From NCBI GenBank assembly GCA_963995525.1, contig OZ023206.1, positions 48,293,585 to 48,357,584 on the forward strand: 64,000 nucleotides of DNA, written 5' to 3'. The notes below the pieces were generated by a model. That model was not told where the DNA came from. It saw nothing but the letters and a program-made list of their open reading frames with translations, and made no database searches. Each line of letters begins with the position of its first letter. Position 1 is the first letter of the stretch. Shown one piece after another: positions 1 through 10,803 of this stretch. Origin of the DNA: Escarpia spicata. Lineage: Eukaryota > Annelida > Polychaeta > Sabellida > Siboglinidae. The position numbers were made by a program, and so were the translations under genes.

Positions 1-146
1 TGTGTATTTGCGACAAATAAATATCTCCTGTTTCTCCAGAATACAATTGTCCCGGTCTTCCACACTGTTCTTTATTATATGTTGTTTATAGTTAGCCTTT
101 TTCAAACGACGTCTGATGGTGTCACTTAACTTTTATTTTGTTTCAG

Positions 147-249
147 AACTCACAAATGTTTGTGACAGAACTGTCAACAATAAAGTATCAAAGCTGCAAA
201 ATCTCGCGGGCATTGACAACAACAACTGTCACGTTGTGTGCACCAGCAC
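147..249 (+). other. Conserved exon-like segment upstream of the zinc-finger array
   Basis: A pyrimidine-rich tract ending TTTCAG at 141-146 is followed by a short open stretch reading LTNVCDRTVNN, then LAGIDNNN and VVCTSTT, and a stop. The same exon occurs in the second duplicate at 22467, where it reads ITNVCVRTVNN and LAGIDKNICRAVCT. Conservation of the reading frame and the acceptor between the two copies argues that this was a coding exon of the zinc-finger gene, probably an N-terminal non-finger segment. I do not recognise the domain. In this copy the frame stops after VCTSTT without a clear donor site. Confidence 0.4.
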
Positions 250-679
250 GACATAGGACATCGAAGCACGTCACACAATGTCAACACAAAAACGAGAAAA
301 CATGTGACGGAATGACTTATGGCACAATATTTAGCGTTTATGCAGACATCAACTCCCTGTGTCGGGGAACCATTCAAGTGTGACAGTTGTGCAGCAGATA
401 TAAAGGTTTGTTTGCTTTCTCATATAATTGAGAAACCTCTGTTTGACACACGTGGAAGACATTCTTTTCCGAGGAACGGTTTAAAGCTGCACATTGAGAT
501 GTTAAATGTGACACTTGTGGAAAATGTTTTAACAATGTTGTTTTGAAACTGTAATGTGCCACTTTCGTAAACACTACGACTAGTGAGAAACTCTTCATAT
601 GTGATGTACTCTAGTGATAACACGTTTATTTGTTTGTTTACAATAGTGCATCGAGGACATCAGCACAATACAAAATAAT

Positions 680-1897
680 GTGTGTGAAAAGGTTCGGAAA
701 AAAAACAGTTTAATTATGTCTGTGATTGTGTACTCGAGTAGTGTAGAGAAACCATTCAAATGTGACACATGTGGTGCACAGTTCTCAAAAATTAGAAATC
801 TGAAGACGCATATCTGTATTCACACTGAGAAAAAACCCTTCAAATACTATACCTGTGGTGCACAATTCTCACAAAGTGGAAATCTACAGAACCACGTTCG
901 TATCCACACCGGGGAGAAACCTTACAAACGTGATATGTGTGGAGCACAATTCTCACAAAATGGAAATCTGCAGAAGCATGTCCGTATCCACACCGGGGAG
1001 AAACCTTACAAATGTGATACGTGTGGAGCACATTTCTCAAAAAGTGGTAATTTGAAGGTGCATGTCCGTACCCACACCGGGGAGAAACCATACAAATGTG
1101 ATACGTGTGGAGCACAATTCTCAGAAAGTGGAAGTCTGCAGAGGCATGTCCGTATCCACACTGGGGAGAAACCTTACAAATGTGATACGTGTGGAGCACA
1201 ATTCTCAGAAAGTGGAAGTCTGCAGAGGCATGTCCGTATCCACACCGGGGAGAATCCATACAAATGTGATACGTGTGGTGCACAGTTCTCACAAAGTGGA
1301 AGTCTGCAGACGCATGTCCATATCCACACCGGGGAGAAACCTTACAAATGTGATACGTGTGGAGCACAATTCTCACGAAGTGGAAGTCTTCAGAAGCATG
1401 TCCGTATCCACACAGGGGAGAAACCTTACAAATGCGATACGTGTGGAGCACACTTCTCAGAAAGTGGAAATCTGAAGACGCATGTACGTGTCCACACCGG
1501 GAAGAAATCTTACAAATGTGATACGTGTGGAGCACAATTTTCACGAAATGGAAGTCTGCAGACGCATGTCCGTATCCACACCGGGGAGAAACCTTACAAA
1601 TGTGATACGTGTGGAGCACAATTCTCACGAAGTGGAAGTCTTCAGAAGCATGTCCGTATCCACACAGGGGAGAAACCTTACAAATGCGATACGTGTGGAG
1701 CACACTTCTCAGAAAGTGGAAATCTGAAGAAGCATGTCCGTATCCACACCGGGGAGAAACCTTACAAATGTGATACGTGTGGAGCACAGTTCTTAAAAAG
1801 TGGTAATTTGAAGGCGCATGTCCGTACCCACACCGGGGAGAAACCTTACAAATGTGATACGTGTGGAGCACAATTCTCAGAAAGTGGAAGTCTGTAG
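680..1897 (+). CDS. Tandem C2H2 zinc-finger protein (13 complete fingers, ends at a nonsense codon)
   Basis: A 405-residue open frame made of 84-bp units. Each encodes one finger of the form [19 protein letters not shown] followed by a TGEKP-type linker, so a nuclear DNA-binding protein is expected. Fingers start near residue 29. Finger 1 (KIRNLKTH) is complete. Fingers 2 and 3 have lost a first zinc Cys (FKYYTC and YKRDMC). Fingers 4-13 have the full C2H2 set; the fourteenth is cut at SESGSL by TAG at 1895-1897, where sister units read CAG. The start Met at 680 is only the first in-frame Met; the exon probably begins at an upstream acceptor. No KRAB, BTB or ZAD domain is visible. Fingers differ at helix positions (S/N, Q/K, R/T), as in fast-evolving zinc-finger families. 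The target DNA is unknown. Confidence 0.7.
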   Translation: MCEKVRKKNSLIMSVIVYSSSVEKPFKCDTCGAQFSKIRNLKTHICIHTEKKPFKYYTCGAQFSQSGNLQNHVRIHTGEKPYKRDMCGAQFSQNGNLQKHVRIHTGEKPYKCDTCGAHFSKSGNLKVHVRTHTGEKPYKCDTCGAQFSESGSLQRHVRIHTGEKPYKCDTCGAQFSESGSLQRHVRIHTGENPYKCDTCGAQFSQSGSLQTHVHIHTGEKPYKCDTCGAQFSRSGSLQKHVRIHTGEKPYKCDTCGAHFSESGNLKTHVRVHTGKKSYKCDTCGAQFSRNGSLQTHVRIHTGEKPYKCDTCGAQFSRSGSLQKHVRIHTGEKPYKCDTCGAHFSESGNLKKHVRIHTGEKPYKCDTCGAQFLKSGNLKAHVRTHTGEKPYKCDTCGAQFSESGSL

Positions 1898-2392
<495 letters not shown>

Positions 2393-3275
2393 ACGTGGCT
2401 GTTCTCATAAGTGTGGCTTCCAGTTCACAACAAGTGGCAATTTTAAGTCGGACATGCGCACTCGCAATGTTAATAAATGATTGAGATGTAACATATTTTC
2501 TCAGTCATTTTTTTAGAATGGTTTAGGAAAAAAACAAGTTGACATTCGCATATCACATTTAAGGTGTGATACGTGTGGACAACAGATCAGAAACAGTAGT
2601 ATGTTAAATAGGTTTGTTGTTTATGGGAACTTGTACCGATGTGAAATGTTTCAAATGCACCACATACACAAAACAGTGTTCGGGAATGTGATTTTCACAA
2701 TAAAAATCCTTCTTTGGATATGTTCTGTCTGTGTAACGCCTCACAACGTTTGTTGATGACGTGACATGAACAGCCTGATTTCTCATATCTTACTGTAGGC
2801 AATAGTTTCGTGGACTAGGTTGTCAAGCAGGCTAATCTTTAGTGCATAGGCCCACCTGAATAAATTTGTGTTTTCGGCAACCCGTTCGAACCTATTCAAT
2901 TGTAGCTGCTCGTAAAATTGTCTACAACATGATAAGACAAATATGTCATTAAACAGCGACACCGTTGCGGTCAACCACATAGCCCACGCTACTCTGGGAG
3001 TTGGGATGTAGATCTACGGGTCGACGTGAAGAAGCGTTACGCGGAGGTGGGAGTGTACGTTAGCTTGCTTAGCTGCAACGTTTGAATGATAATGCTCAAA
3101 ATATACCAAATTAGGTATGTCTTTTAGGGTTCTCGGGGTAACAATAAAAACCGGCTCCAAAATACCTTCAATATTATTATCACTTCTAGCAAAATGATGC
3201 CTGGTAGTTAATTGTTAGTCGCGGCAGTATTATTGACCAAATGTTAGAAAACAAACTACATCACTACATGTATTT

Positions 3276-3917
3276 CGTCGATGACGAATCAAGTGCGTCG
3301 TGTTTTCCAGGTGGCATATTGTCACCTCCGAAGCATCGCGTTATTTCGGAAATGTCTTACCACTAATGCCTGCAGAACCATTGTGAACGTCTTGGTCATG
3401 TCACGTATTGATTACGGCAACGCAGTGTTATATGGTCTGCCGGAGATGCACTTGCGAAAGCTGTAGATGGTACAGAATTCCGCAGCAAAGAACTTTGCCG
3501 TCAGCATCAGTGACATTTGTGCAATATTGACAATCGGTTATGTACTTAGGTTGAAGTTATTTATGTATTTTTTTTAAATAATTAGCATATTATATGCATT
3601 TATATAATTTAATTTAAGCACATTATTTACTTTAGGTATTTAAACGGCTAATTCATTTAATTTATGTATAATATATACACTTGTAAATATATATATTGAT
3701 TTTTATTCAGGTTTATCTAACTGACATTTGATGTAATTTGTATATGCTACTTTTAAATCATATTCGTTTAACTTTCTATTTAATATTTCTATTTAATATG
3801 TTTTAGGTCATTTAATGTATTTTACTTATACTCTACGATTGTCAGCGCCTTTGAGCAGATTTGTTATCCGGACACACGGCGCTCTATAAATGCTTTATAA
3901 TAATAATAATTTAAACA
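3276..3917 (+). mobile_element. 5'-truncated CR1/L2-like LINE fragment
   Basis: The open stretch 3281-3466 encodes the conserved C-terminal part of CR1-like reverse transcriptase proteins (VAYCHLRSIALFRKCL, then MSRIDYGNAVLYGLP), ended by TAG where relatives continue LQ. The AT-rich 3' UTR ends GGCGCTCTATAAATGC and a TAATAATAAT tail, as in CR1/L2 LINEs. The paralogous block at about 24970-25000 lacks this insert, which gives its limits independently. Confidence 0.8.
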
Positions 3918-4159
3918 TCATGGCGTGCTCGCAGATACTCGTTGTTTGTTCATTGATAGGCCCTAACCACCACAGTGTTGAATTGTAAAACGATATGTGT
4001 CTTGCTGTGCTATTGTTACGAGGGTAGACATAATCATTATTCTGTCTGTGTCTTCTCCATATTGCCAAATCCATAACAAAAGGGCCGTTTTGTCGAAGAA
4101 TTCGTGAGATGTTCGTGGTTCTTGCGATTGTTAGGTTACTGATTACGAGCACGTTGCAT

Positions 4160-4998
4160 TTTACGTTTCGAACAACTCATTATCCACATAAACGGGAACA
4201 TCTTTACATAATTATATTATTTGCAGTTGATTTTTTCGCCGCCATCCCTCCGTAACTTCACCTTATTTTTATCTTGAAAGGAACACATTCGAAAAGATTA
4301 TGGGGCACTATGGGGGCACATTGAAAAAAGTCTAGTGACTGGTCAAATTATAAAGGTCTAGGGACACGTGCACCTCGGGCTCTCTGGATACACCTGTGCG
4401 ATATGCAACGAGTGCACACAATTTATGTCGAAAATACGAAATATTACATTTGGAAACCAACGACAGTATTCACAGCTGAAAATATATACTAGCAACAAAT
4501 AGAAACTGTGCATAAGAAGGGGGGCACCGAAATGTAATGCAATGGATTGATTTTGCTTAATGTCGATTAACGTGAAACAGGAACATGTAGACTATACTAT
4601 ACTTTCATTGGAAAGTTACATAATGCAAGGTCAGGCAACGCCATTGTGTAAAAACAAAGAAAATGCGCCTGTTGCTACACATGTTTGGAGAGCTGCTGTT
4701 ACAACCAACTGGAAAAACACACGAAGCACAAGCCTGACATTCCACAAATGTGCCGTACCCATCTTATTTCATCAACGAGGTGCCGATGCACTGCAGTGAT
4801 CAAGGCATATGGAGGACACACCCGTTAGTAATCTTGTGACTTTCAAGTTTGCCGCTGAAACTTTGACACTAAAGACTAAGCATAAACATGAAAGCCATGG
4901 TGTTATTGTCACGTGAAAATAATTGCATAAATGTTACACTTAGATCACACTTTTGTGTGGACAGTTTAAACCACTTTTTTTAAACAATATAATGACAT
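4160..4998. other. No recognisable gene
   Basis: AT-rich sequence between the duplicated zinc-finger block and the virus-like element. A 79-codon open stretch at 4560-4799 has no family features I can name. The GC content rises sharply near 5100, which marks the approximate left limit of the virus-like element. No terminal repeat was recognised here. Confidence 0.4.
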
Positions 4999-5577
4999 TT
5001 GTATCATGCACAGTTTCTTTTTGTGGCTAGTCCCTGGGGAACTACTCAGATTCAATGCAGACATTCGCTCTGCCTTAAGTTCCATCACACGGGAAAATCA
5101 GAGGAGGTAACCACTACTACGAATACGGTCCAACTGATCCGTCGCCTGGAACGCGATGCGTACGCTAAACGCATCGTCGTCGGCGTCGTGCCTAAAGACG
5201 CGCTACTTACCACCGCCACAGCCACCACTTACCCGACGGCCTTAGTTTGTAACACCGACGACGGCGGCGAGCCGGGGGAGCACTGGGTGGCCGTCTACGT
5301 CGACCGGGGAGGCGTCGGCGAGTACTTCGATTCGTACGGTCTGCCGCCGCTGCACGCCGACTTACGCGCGTTCCTGCACCGTCACTGCGGCGACTCGTGG
5401 ACGTACAACGACAATCGGTTACAGAGCGTCGTCTCTAACGTGGGCGGACAATATTGCGTCGCCTACCTACTCCTCCGATGTCGCGGTATGCCGTTGACGA
5501 CGTTCCAGACCCTATTCGGCACCGATCGGGTGGTCAATGACTGTCTCGTATTCGATTGGCTAAAGCCATTGCATTAA
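4999..5577 (+). CDS. Adenain-like cysteine protease
   Basis: Resembles the adenovirus-type maturation protease (C5 family) found in Polintons and adintoviruses, where it processes virion proteins. Of 192 residues, the homologous part begins about residue 36 (VQLIRRLERDAY). Catalytic-type residues are visible in the expected order: His95 in GEHWVAVYVD, Asp111 in YFDSYGLPP, Gln142 in NRLQS and Cys153 in GGQYCVAYLL. The usual CG before the catalytic region reads VGG here. The first 33 or so residues look unrelated and AT-rich, so the true start is probably a later start or an upstream exon. The frame is intact to the TAA. A poly(A) signal (AATAAA) lies at 5612-5617. The substrate is unknown because no capsid gene was seen. 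Confidence 0.8.
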   Translation: MYHAQFLFVASPWGTTQIQCRHSLCLKFHHTGKSEEVTTTTNTVQLIRRLERDAYAKRIVVGVVPKDALLTTATATTYPTALVCNTDDGGEPGEHWVAVYVDRGGVGEYFDSYGLPPLHADLRAFLHRHCGDSWTYNDNRLQSVVSNVGGQYCVAYLLLRCRGMPLTTFQTLFGTDRVVNDCLVFDWLKPLH

Positions 5578-5611
5578 AGCTTCGCTTCGCTTTTACGTGT
5601 ATAATAGTAGT

Positions 5612-5655
5612 AATAAAAAACGATGACAAAAAAATGTACGCAATTTTGTTTTATT
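5612..5655. terminator. Convergent poly(A) signals between protease and polymerase genes
   Basis: AATAAA at 5612-5617 on the plus strand follows the protease stop by 34 bases. TTTATT at 5650-5655 is AATAAA on the minus strand, about 110 bases beyond the end of the polymerase frame. The pair is arranged as expected for two transcripts ending head-to-head. Confidence 0.55.
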
Positions 5656-5659
5656 AACC

Positions 5660-5687
5660 TACATACATACATACATACATACATACA
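5660..5687. repeat. (CATA)n microsatellite
   Basis: Seven tandem CATA units in the intergenic region between the protease and polymerase genes of the element. It is followed by CCTACCCCTAGG and a short run of two TTAGG units. Confidence 0.9.
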
Positions 5688-5767
5688 GAACCCTACCCCT
5701 AGGCGGCCCCACCCCTAGGTTAGGTTAGGCGAGTTAGACGAGTTAGTTGTTGTTGTTCGTATACGAG

Positions 5768-8700
5768 TTAGACGAGTATCGTTGCCGTGGTAACGCCGTT
5801 GTCAAGCACGCGGCGTTTTGCGTAGAAGTAGCTCAACGCCGCGTGCTCTTGAAGGTACGTCAACACGGACGAGTCTTTCACCTGGAAGCCGCGATTCCAG
5901 CCGACGCCGCTGCATCGGTCGCGCAGTACGACGAGGAAAGTGTTCTCGTCGATGTCGGCGTTCTGACGTTTGCTCAGACCCTTCTTGCTGTTCTTCGTGC
6001 CGTTGTCGCCGCCGAAGCAGTAGTACGTCTTGCTGCACAGCGCCACGATTCCGTCGCCGCGCCACTCTTCTTTTAAGAGACCCGGCGTTCGACGATCGAA
6101 CAGACATCGGCGCGCGCAGCAGTCGACCCTCTCCGACGCCAGTCCGCCGACGCGGCATCGTACGTACGCGTCCACGTGCGCGTCGCAGCATTCGGCCGGA
6201 GACCAGAGCGGACGATTCCGGAAGTAGTGTTCGCGCAGCGCTTCCGTACGAGCGCGTCGATGTCGTGGCCCGCGAGGGCGATGTACGCCGAGTCGGTGTC
6301 CATAGCGCAGTACTGGAAGAGCGGGCGGGGATGTAGGCGTCGACAAAATCATAATAGAACTCGAGCATTCTCAATTTCGCGTATTGATACACGAAATAGC
6401 CGATTTGGATCGGCAGGCCGTAGACGACGGTGCGCTTATTCAGCGCCACCTCGTACAGTTCGTACTCGACGACGACGTCGAGTTGCCGGAAGCGACGGTT
6501 GTTGACGAGTTGCGAGGCGCCGATCGGTGTGGCGTACTTGATATCACGGTGCCGATCGACGCGCGTAATCGTTTTCCCGTACGAACTGTTGCCGAGTAGT
6601 TTAAAGGTGTCGGCGATGACCGATTTGTCGGGGTCGACGTCGCCCTTGCGTCGCGCCGTCGACACCGTGTCGCCGAAGCGGTGAAAGCACGCGATCGGCG
6701 TGTACTCGATCACCTGGTAGATGCGCGCGACGACGAGCCCGTGCTCCAGATACCAGCGTAGGAGGGGCGTGGCGAGCACGATCGCCGTGCCGAAGTAGCT
6801 ACCGACGAGCTTCCGTTGAGATGGGGTGAGTAGGTCGTGCGACTCGGCGTAGCGGCGCATGAACGGGCTGAGATCGTCGCGCGTGATATCGACGTTCTTG
6901 AACACGGGCTGCATTTTGGCGAACTTAGCGCGCAGCGCTTTCGGCACGGCGATATCGCACTGCACGAGGCCGAACAGAGAGCCGTCGCGTACACCCTCCA
7001 GTATCGTCGAGCGCGTAAGGGGGGACCGCTCCAGTTGCCATCGTGACGCGTCGGGCGGCGTCGGCGCCGCGGGGGGTCGCACGGCTCGACACTGGCACTC
7101 CCACATTTCGACGACGGCGTCGACGTGGCGGCGCAGGTAGACCGTCACGGCGATCGTCTCGGCGTACAGCATCGTCATCGGTCGAACGTTGACGGCGTTC
7201 GTCGTCACGTGCGTCTGGCACGTCGGGCAGCCGTGGAAGTAGCAGCCGTGAAATTGATACACCGTTCGCGTGGCGGCGCACCAACCGTCGACTCGGTACT
7301 TGCCGACGCGCTTCTCGCGTCCGTTCAACTGGTGCCGTATACGAGTGTCGGTTCGTTCCGCCTCGTACGTCAACCACTCCACGGCGATACGACCGTATCT
7401 GTGCACGCATTCCGCTCGAAAGCCGTTCTCAGCGGGTCGGCGCGTGTTCTAACCCGTCGGCATCTCCTGCATCATCGTCGATAGATAGAGGCCGTTCGCG
7501 TCATAGCCGACTATAGAACGATACGAGTTGTTGATGCCTCGAATCTACGTCACGCCGGCCTCGTGATGACGCGCGAAGATGATCGATGGCCCGCCGACGA
7601 TCTGCGACTGCAGTAGGCGGTGCAGGTTTTTGTTGGGTTCGTTGAACAGCGAGAAATGGATTGACAGCGGCAGGTCGTTGAATAGGTACAACAACGTCAA
7701 TCCCGGTACGCTGATGGCGTCCTTGAACATGTCGATCCGTTGGCAGCGATAGAAGGCGAACTGCCGCTCGAGGGCCTCGAGAAACGGCGCCACATCTCGG
7801 TTATTATACCACATTAGAAAATCGCGCATCGTCGTCATGCGCTCGTCACGCCATGCCGTCGCACAAATTTCGTACGCCTCTGCGGAGATTCCCTCGCGTT
7901 TCAGGTGGCTGTAGAAAGTCTCGCGCGGCGGCAGGACGGTCTCGTCCAGGCGCGTCAACGCGTCGATATACTCGTACGGAAAGTACCCCTTCGTTGCCGC
8001 GCAGCCGTACGCTTTCAGATAGCGCGCGTAGCTGACACCGGGCGCGAGGTAATTAGTTATATCGAGGAATTTCAACGTGGTCAGGCACATGTAATTCTTC
8101 TGTCGTTTAATGGTGAACCCCGACTATGTGTGCTGCGCGTCGTCGGTTATGAGCAGGCGGGTCAAGTACTTTTTGACGACATTCAAATCGTACTTACCGC
8201 TGTTGAAGCCCAGTACCGGCATTTGACGAAGGTGCGTCCACAGGCGGTCGGCGAGTGCGGCGTACGGTGACGCATCGTTGCCGTCGTCGCACCTTCGCCG
8301 CCGCCAGTCGTCATCGAGCGCGTCGAGCGCCTCGAAGACCGCGTCATAGCGGGGGCGCAGAGCCGCGCACGCCGCCGCGCTCACGGCTTCCAGGTCGTCG
8401 ATGAGGCGGCGCGCTAGTTCGGCCGAATCACCGGTCGTGACGTAACAGCGCGCCGCTTCGTGTCCGGGCACGTTCGACGCGACGCTCACGCTGAGTAGTT
8501 CGTGTCGCGCTAGCCACCGGCATTTGTCGGTATCCGGCGGCAGATCGTTGGCGGCAAAATAGCATTCAAAATCGAATGTCGCGCGGTACGGATAGTACCG
8601 CAGGTCGTCGCCGAAGTTGATGCCTTCGTCGTCGATCCGCTGAAATACTGACGGCGTCGGTCGGTAGACGCCGCCGGAAACACGTGACGAACGCCACCTT

Positions 8701-9765
8701 CCCACGTCGCTTCGTAACGTCGTAACTCCGAAGGGTACCGCCAGAGGGAGTTGCCGCATTTCGAGCACTTGTACGTTTTCGCGTACGCGCGCAGGTTGAT
8801 TATGTACGAGAAGTGCGTCTCGTACAGGTTGACGTTCAGGGTCGTGTGGTGCATTTCGAGCGACCGACGGACTAGTTCGGCGGCGCCAGCCTCCGTCAGT
8901 CGATAGACGGCGACGTTGATGCCGAAAACCGTCTCCACGCGTTCCAGTTCGTTCAGGCGCACGCCGCCATCGTTCGACGTTGTCGAGGCGCGGCAATAGC
9001 GCGCGTGCAGTTGTTTAGCGACTCGCGTTAAACGGGTCGAATTTATTCCGGGGTCGTTCCGCGTTCCGCGTTGTCGAACGCCTTGCAGGTGGAGGCCGAT
9101 GCACCGGAAGAGGCATAGATGATCGTCGTAGGGCGTTCCTCGACGATCGTTCGTCAACGTCACTACGTGCTTGTTGTTGCGCACGTAGTCGGGGAGCGCG
9201 GCTCCAACGCACCCGATGGGATGGTTTAGAATAGCGTTCACGAAGTAGGTGGCGTTCGTTACGCTCTCGACCACCCATCCCGATTCGGGACGCTGCGCAC
9301 GACGTCGAGGAAGCGTTCGAACGAACGGCTATCGGTAACGAGGGCGGGCGTTTCGAGGAGGCGACCGCAGCAGTTACAGGACGAATGAAAATAGCGGTAA
9401 CGACCCGACACCTTGTGGCGTAGCACGAAACCATAGCTCACGTTAATTTTAAACGCATTCTTTTGTTCGCTAAACATAACCCTCAGACGCGGTTCGAGCA
9501 CCCGCATACTCGTACATGCGGTCATTCGATATTGGTAGCGGGACTGTACGGTACCGCGCGCTATCGACGTCTCTATGCTACGTCGATGCTCGTCCACGAC
9601 GCGCTGTAGAGCGTCGTTGTCGACCGGTGGACTGGGACCATCAGGAGGTGGCGACACCTCCTGACGGCCGCACGTATCCCTCAGGTGTCGTAGCATAACG
9701 GCCCGCGTACTGTACTTTGCGCCGCATTTCGGACACTCGTCTTTTTACGCATAGCGCGTTATCGC
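5768..9765 (-). pseudogene. polB: Type-B DNA polymerase (Polinton/adintovirus type), broken
   Basis: Homologous to the exonuclease-polymerase of Polintons and relatives (pfam DNA_pol_B_2 type), which replicates the element. Going 5' to 3': an N-terminal C2H2 finger (ECPKCGAKYS, 9720-9765); a segment reading KINVSYGFVLRHK; an OTU-like stretch (DDHLCLFRCIGLHLQG); a CSKCGNSLW knuckle; exonuclease motif I FDFECYF near 8570; exonuclease II GFNSGKYD near 8207; polymerase motif A (GYDANGLY, about 7482-7506); the GCYFHGC signature near 7236; motif B KLLGNSSYGK near 6600; motif C MDTDSAY near 6300. Lesions: frame changes near 9270, 8690, 6330 and 6240, and three in-frame TAG codons at 8124-8126, 7545-7547 and 7449-7451. 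A second possible finger (FVKQSTLERH, about 9770-9820) lies upstream in another frame. No single long product is possible without readthrough or sequence correction. Confidence 0.88.
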
Positions 9766-9904
9766 TGCATCGTTTCGAACTCTTTGCGTGTCGCTCTAAC
9801 GTCGACTGTTTCACGAAATAAGTATCGGAATTTCGGACATTGCCATTTAGTAGGCGGCGGCATACTGTTTGTGCTGCTACTTTTTCGAGTTCTCTATTTA
9901 TAAC

Positions 9905-10030
9905 AGGGGTGCTGTGGTGGTGGATGTACGGACATGCGCAGTGGTGGTGGTGCTACCGTGTGTTAAATAACGTGGGGTGGTGGATGTACGGACATGCGCA
10001 GTGGTGCTACCGCGTGTTAAGTAACGTGGT
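9905..10030. repeat. Tandem duplicated promoter-like segment upstream of the polymerase
   Basis: Two direct copies of about 60 bases share GGTGGATGTACGG, then ACATGCGCAGTGG, GCTACCG and GTGTTAA. They lie 5' of the minus-strand polymerase gene. The CATGCGCA core recurs in the promoter-like region at 12319-12888 of the same element, so a regulatory role is plausible. Confidence 0.5.
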
Positions 10031-10222
10031 GAGTGCTTTTTTTTCGAACCTAGTGTGTGTGTATGTGTGTGTTTTGTTAAGTAACTCGGAAACGGAACGT
10101 ACATTTTCAACGTTTTATTAAGCGTACCGTACAACGTTTTCTTCCTATTAGCAAAGCGCTATTTTTATTAAAACAAGCGCTGAATTTTTTGTAAATCGAC
10201 AAAGCAACTCTAGCAGTAATGT

Positions 10223-10801
10223 TCATGTGTTCATTCGGATTATAGACCGCTTCGGCACTGGATGTACACGTGGACGGCCGATTCCAGTAGTTCGCGCTTG
10301 ACGAAGTCGCGCCAGTCCGTGCCTAGCAGCCAGTCCGACACGAACTGGACCAGATACATTTCCCCCGCAGTGCAGTAGATGGACGAGACGCGTGAAGGTC
10401 GGTATCAACGATTGTTGTAGACACGTCTCCAACACGGCGTTGAAGTGCTGCGTGACGAATGCGGACACGTTGTCATAGCGCTGTGTGTACACACGAGTCG
10501 GCCGACCTGCACGATAGCCGACCATATGCACGTACGGGCAGCCTTCATTGACCTCGCACGCGCCGCATCGATCGCGCGCCCTCTCCAGAATCATCTCACT
10601 GAGGTGTTCGGCGAGGAGGGACATCGCGTGCCGCTCATAGCGACAGGCCAACTGACCCCGACCCGTCGCGACGACTTGACGTTGTATCACTTCCGGCGGT
10701 GTTGGCGTCATCAGGTACAGACTCTCGTATGTCGGCGGTTCGATGTGTGGTACGCCAAGCGCCTCCTCGATGAAAACGTCCAACTCGTTATCGCTACGCA
10801 C
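10223..10801 (-). CDS. Unknown element protein with Cys/His knuckle (frame change near the C terminus)
   Basis: A 192-residue frame. It is open from the acceptor-like TGTAG just upstream of 10801, with no ATG: the first usable codon is GTG, so it is probably a downstream exon. The N-terminal half is acidic. A Cys/His cluster (RCGACEVNEGCPYVH, residues 78-92) could bind zinc. After residue about 137 the frame becomes arginine-rich and unlike the rest; another frame over 10249-10385 reads AGEMYLVQFVSDWLLG and ends at a TAA near 10245, which looks like the true C terminus. One indel near 10390 would explain this. It lies between the polymerase and the SSB-like gene on the same strand. I do not recognise a characterised family, and no function is assigned. 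Confidence 0.5.
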   Translation of the reverse strand: MRSDNELDVFIEEALGVPHIEPPTYESLYLMTPTPPEVIQRQVVATGRGQLACRYERHAMSLLAEHLSEMILERARDRCGACEVNEGCPYVHMVGYRAGRPTRVYTQRYDNVSAFVTQHFNAVLETCLQQSLIPTFTRLVHLLHCGGNVSGPVRVGLAARHGLARLRQARTTGIGRPRVHPVPKRSIIRMNT

Positions 10802-10803
10802 GC

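Noticed and set aside
4560..4799. 79-codon frame as a gene
   Set aside because: No recognisable domain, no conserved copy in the window, and AT-rich surroundings.
5713..5730. TTAGG units as telomeric sequence
   Set aside because: Only two units are present, inside the intergenic region of the element; no array.
5818..7484. Arg-rich plus-strand frames opposite the polymerase
   Set aside because: GC-rich antisense frames; the minus strand carries all polymerase motifs.
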